From assembly GCA_964412105.1 (NCBI GenBank), contig CAYPNM010000055.1, positions 1 to 17,335 on the forward strand: a stretch of 17,335 bases of DNA, written 5' to 3'. The notes beneath the pieces are model-generated. The model saw only the letters and a list, made by a program, of their open reading frames with translations. It did not search any database and had not been told where the DNA came from. The translations under genes were made by a program, and so were the position numbers. The stretch comes from JAKAGZ01 sp964412105 (GTDB lineage: Bacteria > Bacteroidota > Ignavibacteria > Ignavibacteriales > Ignavibacteriaceae). Positions within the stretch are counted from its first letter, which is position 1; each line of letters starts with the position of its first letter. This document shows positions 15,042-17,335 of this stretch, piece by piece.

Positions 15042-15072
15042 TTAAGAGAATCACAATAATCCATTCTCTTAA
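15042..15072. promoter_or_regulatory. Inverted repeat, candidate operator
   Basis: TTAAGAGAAT and ATTCTCTTAA are perfect 10-base inverted arms separated by 11 bases. Lying about 115-145 bases upstream of the cytochrome start, it could be a binding site for a dimeric regulator or an RNA hairpin in the leader. No known regulator consensus is recognised. Confidence 0.5.
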
Positions 15073-15213
15073 CGAAGAAAAATTAAACACTGAATAAATG
15101 CAATATTTACAAGCCCGTTGGATAATATTAAAAAAATATTTTAAACATACCACAATTAAATTGCGGTCAGTTAAAAATAGGATTTTATGTTCTCAGTATG
15201 AGATTTGATTTTA

Positions 15214-15221
15214 TATCTTTG
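15214..15221 (+). promoter_or_regulatory. Possible Bacteroidota-type -7 element for gap
   Basis: TATCTTTG fits the TAnnTTTG -7 consensus of Bacteroidota sigma factors. Transcription would start near 15227 and give a 5' leader of about 105 bases. I do not see a convincing -33 TTG at the right distance, so the call is tentative. Confidence 0.35.
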
Positions 15222-15224
15222 AGG

Positions 15225-15269
15225 ATGGCTCCTAAATCCATTAAAACTGACTATTTACGCGCTTTTTGA
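15225..15269 (+). other. Possible short leader ORF upstream of gap
   Basis: The frame encodes MAPKSIKTDYLRAF and ends 62 bases before gap. It resembles the short frame upstream of the protease gene at 4077-4127 (MAKSILIDYLNNHGYF). If the -7 box at 15214 is right, it begins almost at the transcription start, so it may be a conserved 5'-UTR sequence rather than a translated peptide. Confidence 0.3.
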
Positions 15270-15331
15270 ATTGATATTCAGGGTCTGTTTAAGTAATTTT
15301 GGAGATAAAATTCAATCTAGGAGTTAATCTC

Positions 15332-16327
15332 ATGGCAATAAAAATAGGAATAAACGGATTCGGTAGAATTGGCAGGTTAGTATTCAGACGCAGCCTTGAG
15401 CTTGGAGGTTTTGACTTTGTAGGTATCAATGATCTAACTGATGCAAAAACTCTGGCTCATCTTCTAAAATATGATTCCGTACATGGTAAATTCAATGGTG
15501 AAATAAAGGTCGAAGGAAGTGATATAATAGTTAACGGTGATAGAATAACCATTACAGCCGAAAAAGATCCGGCTAATCTGCAGTGGAAAAAACTCGGTGC
15601 AGATATTGTAATTGAATCAACAGGTATATTCAGAACCAAAGAAGCTTGTATGAAACACATTGACGCCGGAGCAAAAAAAGTAATTCTTACTGTTCCTTCA
15701 AAGGGTGAAGTGGATGCAACTGTTGTTCTCGGTGTAAATGATGATGTGATCAAAGGGGATGAAAAGGTAGTATCAAACGCTTCCTGTACGACAAATTGTC
15801 TGGCGCCAATGGTTAAAGTTTTAAATGATGCATTCGGAATAGAGCGAGGCTTTATGACAACGGTGCATTCATATACAAATGATCAGAGATTACTTGACCT
15901 GCCTCACAGTGATTTAAGAAGGGCAAGGTCTGCCGCGCTTTCAATAATTCCCACAACTACCGGAGCCGCCAAAGCGGTAACCAAAGTTATTCCGGAACTT
16001 AAAGGCAGACTCGACGGGTACTCGTTGCGAGTTCCGACGCCCGATGGTTCAATTACTGATTTTGTAGCGGTCCTGAAAAAAGAAGTTACTGTTGAAGAAG
16101 TGAATGCTGCGGTTAAGAAAACAGCCGAAGGAAAAATGAAGGGTATACTTGAGTATACAGAAGATCCGATAGTTTCTGCAGATATAGTAGGAAATCCTTC
16201 TTCGTGTGTTTTTGATTCTCTATCAACTATGGTTAATGGAAATCTGGTTAAAGTTGTTGGATGGTATGATAATGAATGGGGTTATTCCTGTAGAGTTGTT
16301 GATCTGCTTTCCAAAATTTCTAAGTAG
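15332..16327 (+). CDS. gap: Glyceraldehyde-3-phosphate dehydrogenase, type I
   Basis: This cytoplasmic glycolytic/gluconeogenic enzyme oxidises glyceraldehyde 3-phosphate with phosphate to 1,3-bisphosphoglycerate. The 331-residue protein begins with the NAD-binding INGFGRIGR. It has SNASCTTNCLAP with catalytic Cys152, the general-base His179 in MTTVHSYTNDQ, then DLRRARSAALSIIPTTTGAAKAV and a C-terminal WYDNEWGYSCRVVDL. The acidic GINDL segment near residue 34 fits NAD preference. The ATG at 15332 is preceded by a TAGGAG ribosome binding site, which rules out the longer in-frame TTG at 15299. pgk follows 59 bases later. Confidence 0.97.
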   Translation: MAIKIGINGFGRIGRLVFRRSLELGGFDFVGINDLTDAKTLAHLLKYDSVHGKFNGEIKVEGSDIIVNGDRITITAEKDPANLQWKKLGADIVIESTGIFRTKEACMKHIDAGAKKVILTVPSKGEVDATVVLGVNDDVIKGDEKVVSNASCTTNCLAPMVKVLNDAFGIERGFMTTVHSYTNDQRLLDLPHSDLRRARSAALSIIPTTTGAAKAVTKVIPELKGRLDGYSLRVPTPDGSITDFVAVLKKEVTVEEVNAAVKKTAEGKMKGILEYTEDPIVSADIVGNPSSCVFDSLSTMVNGNLVKVVGWYDNEWGYSCRVVDLLSKISK

Positions 16328-16337
16328 TATTTAATAC

Positions 16338-16362
16338 AAGGCGAAGATACCTTCGCCTTTTT
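16338..16362 (+). terminator. Intrinsic terminator between gap and pgk
   Basis: AAGGCGAAG and CTTCGCCTT form a perfect 9-bp stem (16338-16346 and 16351-16359) around ATAC, followed by T residues to 16362. It lies only 25 bases before the pgk start, so pgk must have read-through from gap or its own weak promoter. Confidence 0.85.
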
Positions 16363-16386
16363 AATTTATTACGGGGAAAAAATGAT

Positions 16387-17335
16387 ATGAACAAACTAAC
16401 TATAGATAAAGTAGATCTAAAAAATAAAAGAGTTTTAGTCAGAGTTGATTTTAACGTTCCTCTTGATGAAAATTTAAATATCACCGACGATATTAGAATT
16501 ACTTCATCAATCCCGACAATTAATAAAATAATTGCGGACGGCGGGAAAGCAATTTTAATGAGTCATCTCGGAAGACCCAAGGGGAAAGTTAATCCGAAAT
16601 ACAGCCTGAAACCTGCGGCTAAAAGGCTGGGAGAATTATTAAAAAAAGATGTCAAACTCGCGCCGGACTGTATTGGTGATGAAGTTAAGAAAATGGTTGA
16701 CATAATGTCATCAGGTGATGTTATCCTTTTGGAGAATTTGAGATTCCATGAAGAGGAAGAAAAGAATGATCCGAAATTTTCAGAACAACTCGCTTCACTT
16801 GGAGATGTTTATATAAACGATGCTTTCGGTTCAGCTCATAGAGCACACGCTTCAACTGAAGGCGTTACTAAATATATTAAAATATGTGCAGCCGGTTACC
16901 TTATGCAGAAGGAGCTTGATTACCTTGGACCGGCCGTTTCGGATCCTAAAAGGCCCTACTGCGCAATTATAGGGGGGGCAAAAATTTCCGGCAAAATAGA
17001 TGTAATCAATAATCTCCTTCAGAAAGTTAATACAATGATCATTGGCGGCGGAATGGCATTTACATTCTTTAAAGCTCAGGGCAAGGAAATCGGCAAATCT
17101 CTGCTTGAGGAAGAAAAGATTGATCTTGCGAAAGAATTACTGGAAAAAGTTAAGAAGACAAATGTTAAGTTCTTGCTTCCGGTTGATGTAGTTGTAGCCG
17201 ATGAATTTAAGAATGAGTCACCGGCCAAAACCGTTGAAATAGATAATATACCTTCTGAAAAAATGGGATTGGATATAGGCCCTGAAACAATTAAATTGTT
17301 TAACAGCGAGATTAACAAATCGAAAATGGTAGTCT
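16387..17335 (+). CDS. pgk: Phosphoglycerate kinase (3'-truncated by window)
   Basis: PGK transfers phosphate from 1,3-bisphosphoglycerate to ADP, the step after GAPDH in glycolysis. About 316 of roughly 400 codons are present and no stop is reached before the window ends. The N-terminus MNKLTIDKVDLKNKRVLVRVDFNVP carries the substrate-binding RVDFNVP. LMSHLGRPKG, LLENLRFHEEEE, VYINDAFGSAHRAHAS and CAIIGGAKISGKIDVINNLL follow, all standard PGK segments. The start is the ATG at 16387; the ATG five bases earlier meets a stop at once. A GGGGA sequence upstream could serve as ribosome binding site. Confidence 0.96.
   Translation, partial: MNKLTIDKVDLKNKRVLVRVDFNVPLDENLNITDDIRITSSIPTINKIIADGGKAILMSHLGRPKGKVNPKYSLKPAAKRLGELLKKDVKLAPDCIGDEVKKMVDIMSSGDVILLENLRFHEEEEKNDPKFSEQLASLGDVYINDAFGSAHRAHASTEGVTKYIKICAAGYLMQKELDYLGPAVSDPKRPYCAIIGGAKISGKIDVINNLLQKVNTMIIGGGMAFTFFKAQGKEIGKSLLEEEKIDLAKELLEKVKKTNVKFLLPVDVVVADEFKNESPAKTVEIDNIPSEKMGLDIGPETIKLFNSEINKSKMVV

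Larger units (their letters stand above)
14928..15331. promoter_or_regulatory. 404-bp divergent control region (cytochrome operon / gap)
   Basis: This gene-free stretch should hold the promoter of the cytochrome operon (leftward) and of gap (rightward). It contains a small inverted repeat at 14973-14993, the 12-base palindrome CAACAATTGTTG at 14996-15007, a larger inverted repeat at 15042-15072, a possible Bacteroidota-type -7 box at 15214-15221 and a short reading frame at 15225-15269. The rest is AT-rich without recognisable structure. Confidence 0.6.

Noticed and set aside
15299..15331. Longer TTG start for gap
   Set aside because: The conserved N-terminus begins at the ATG at 15332, which follows TAGGAG; the upstream part contains that ribosome binding site.
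1..17335. CRISPR arrays, rRNA or tRNA genes
   Set aside because: I looked for regularly spaced repeats and for conserved rRNA and tRNA landmarks and saw none.

Overview
The window looks like a chromosomal segment of a Gram-negative, AT-rich bacterium of the Bacteroidota/Chlorobiota/Ignavibacteriota group, most likely an Ignavibacteria-type organism. The clues are a type IX secretion (T9SS) C-terminal sorting domain with the YPNPFNPTTxI signature on a multiheme cytochrome, kdsB for lipopolysaccharide Kdo, a Phe-terminated outer-membrane beta-barrel, and a TAnnTTTG-like promoter in front of gap. The phylum assignment is inference. I saw no rRNA, tRNA, CRISPR array, integrase or transposase.

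Region 1 (1-3883, all minus strand) is an accessory block: a truncated membrane protein at the left edge, an unknown multi-pass protein, a DUF998-like membrane protein and another small membrane protein. After them come a 16-codon remnant of a paralogue of the second gene and a very AT-rich two-gene unit. That unit encodes a six-helix membrane protein fused to a nucleoside 2-deoxyribosyltransferase-like (NDT/DUF4406) domain, and an exported HAD phosphatase of the e(P4)/class B acid phosphatase type.

Region 2 (4130-9019, plus strand) is mostly housekeeping: a Ste24-type M48 protease; a tight plsC-gatC-kdsB-PLP enzyme (D-cysteine desulfhydrase/ACC deaminase family) cluster; then a HIT protein and a stand-alone B12-binding mutase subunit. 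Two copies of a GC-rich intergenic repeat lie in this block. It ends in a bidirectional terminator shared with the convergent cytochrome operon.

Region 3 (14927-9063, minus strand) is the most notable part. It is a five-gene run encoding a T9SS-targeted nonaheme cytochrome, a tetraheme c554-like cytochrome, an outer-membrane beta-barrel, a 14-heme cytochrome and a lipoprotein cytochrome with seven heme-type motifs. That makes 34 motifs (33 CxxCH plus one CX4CH). The parts would cover the cell surface, outer membrane and periplasm, so I infer a porin-cytochrome conduit for extracellular electron transfer that uses T9SS for its outermost cytochrome.

Region 4 (14928-17335) is a 404-bp divergent control region with several symmetric elements, then glycolytic gap and the 5' part of pgk on the plus strand, separated by a strong stem-loop terminator.
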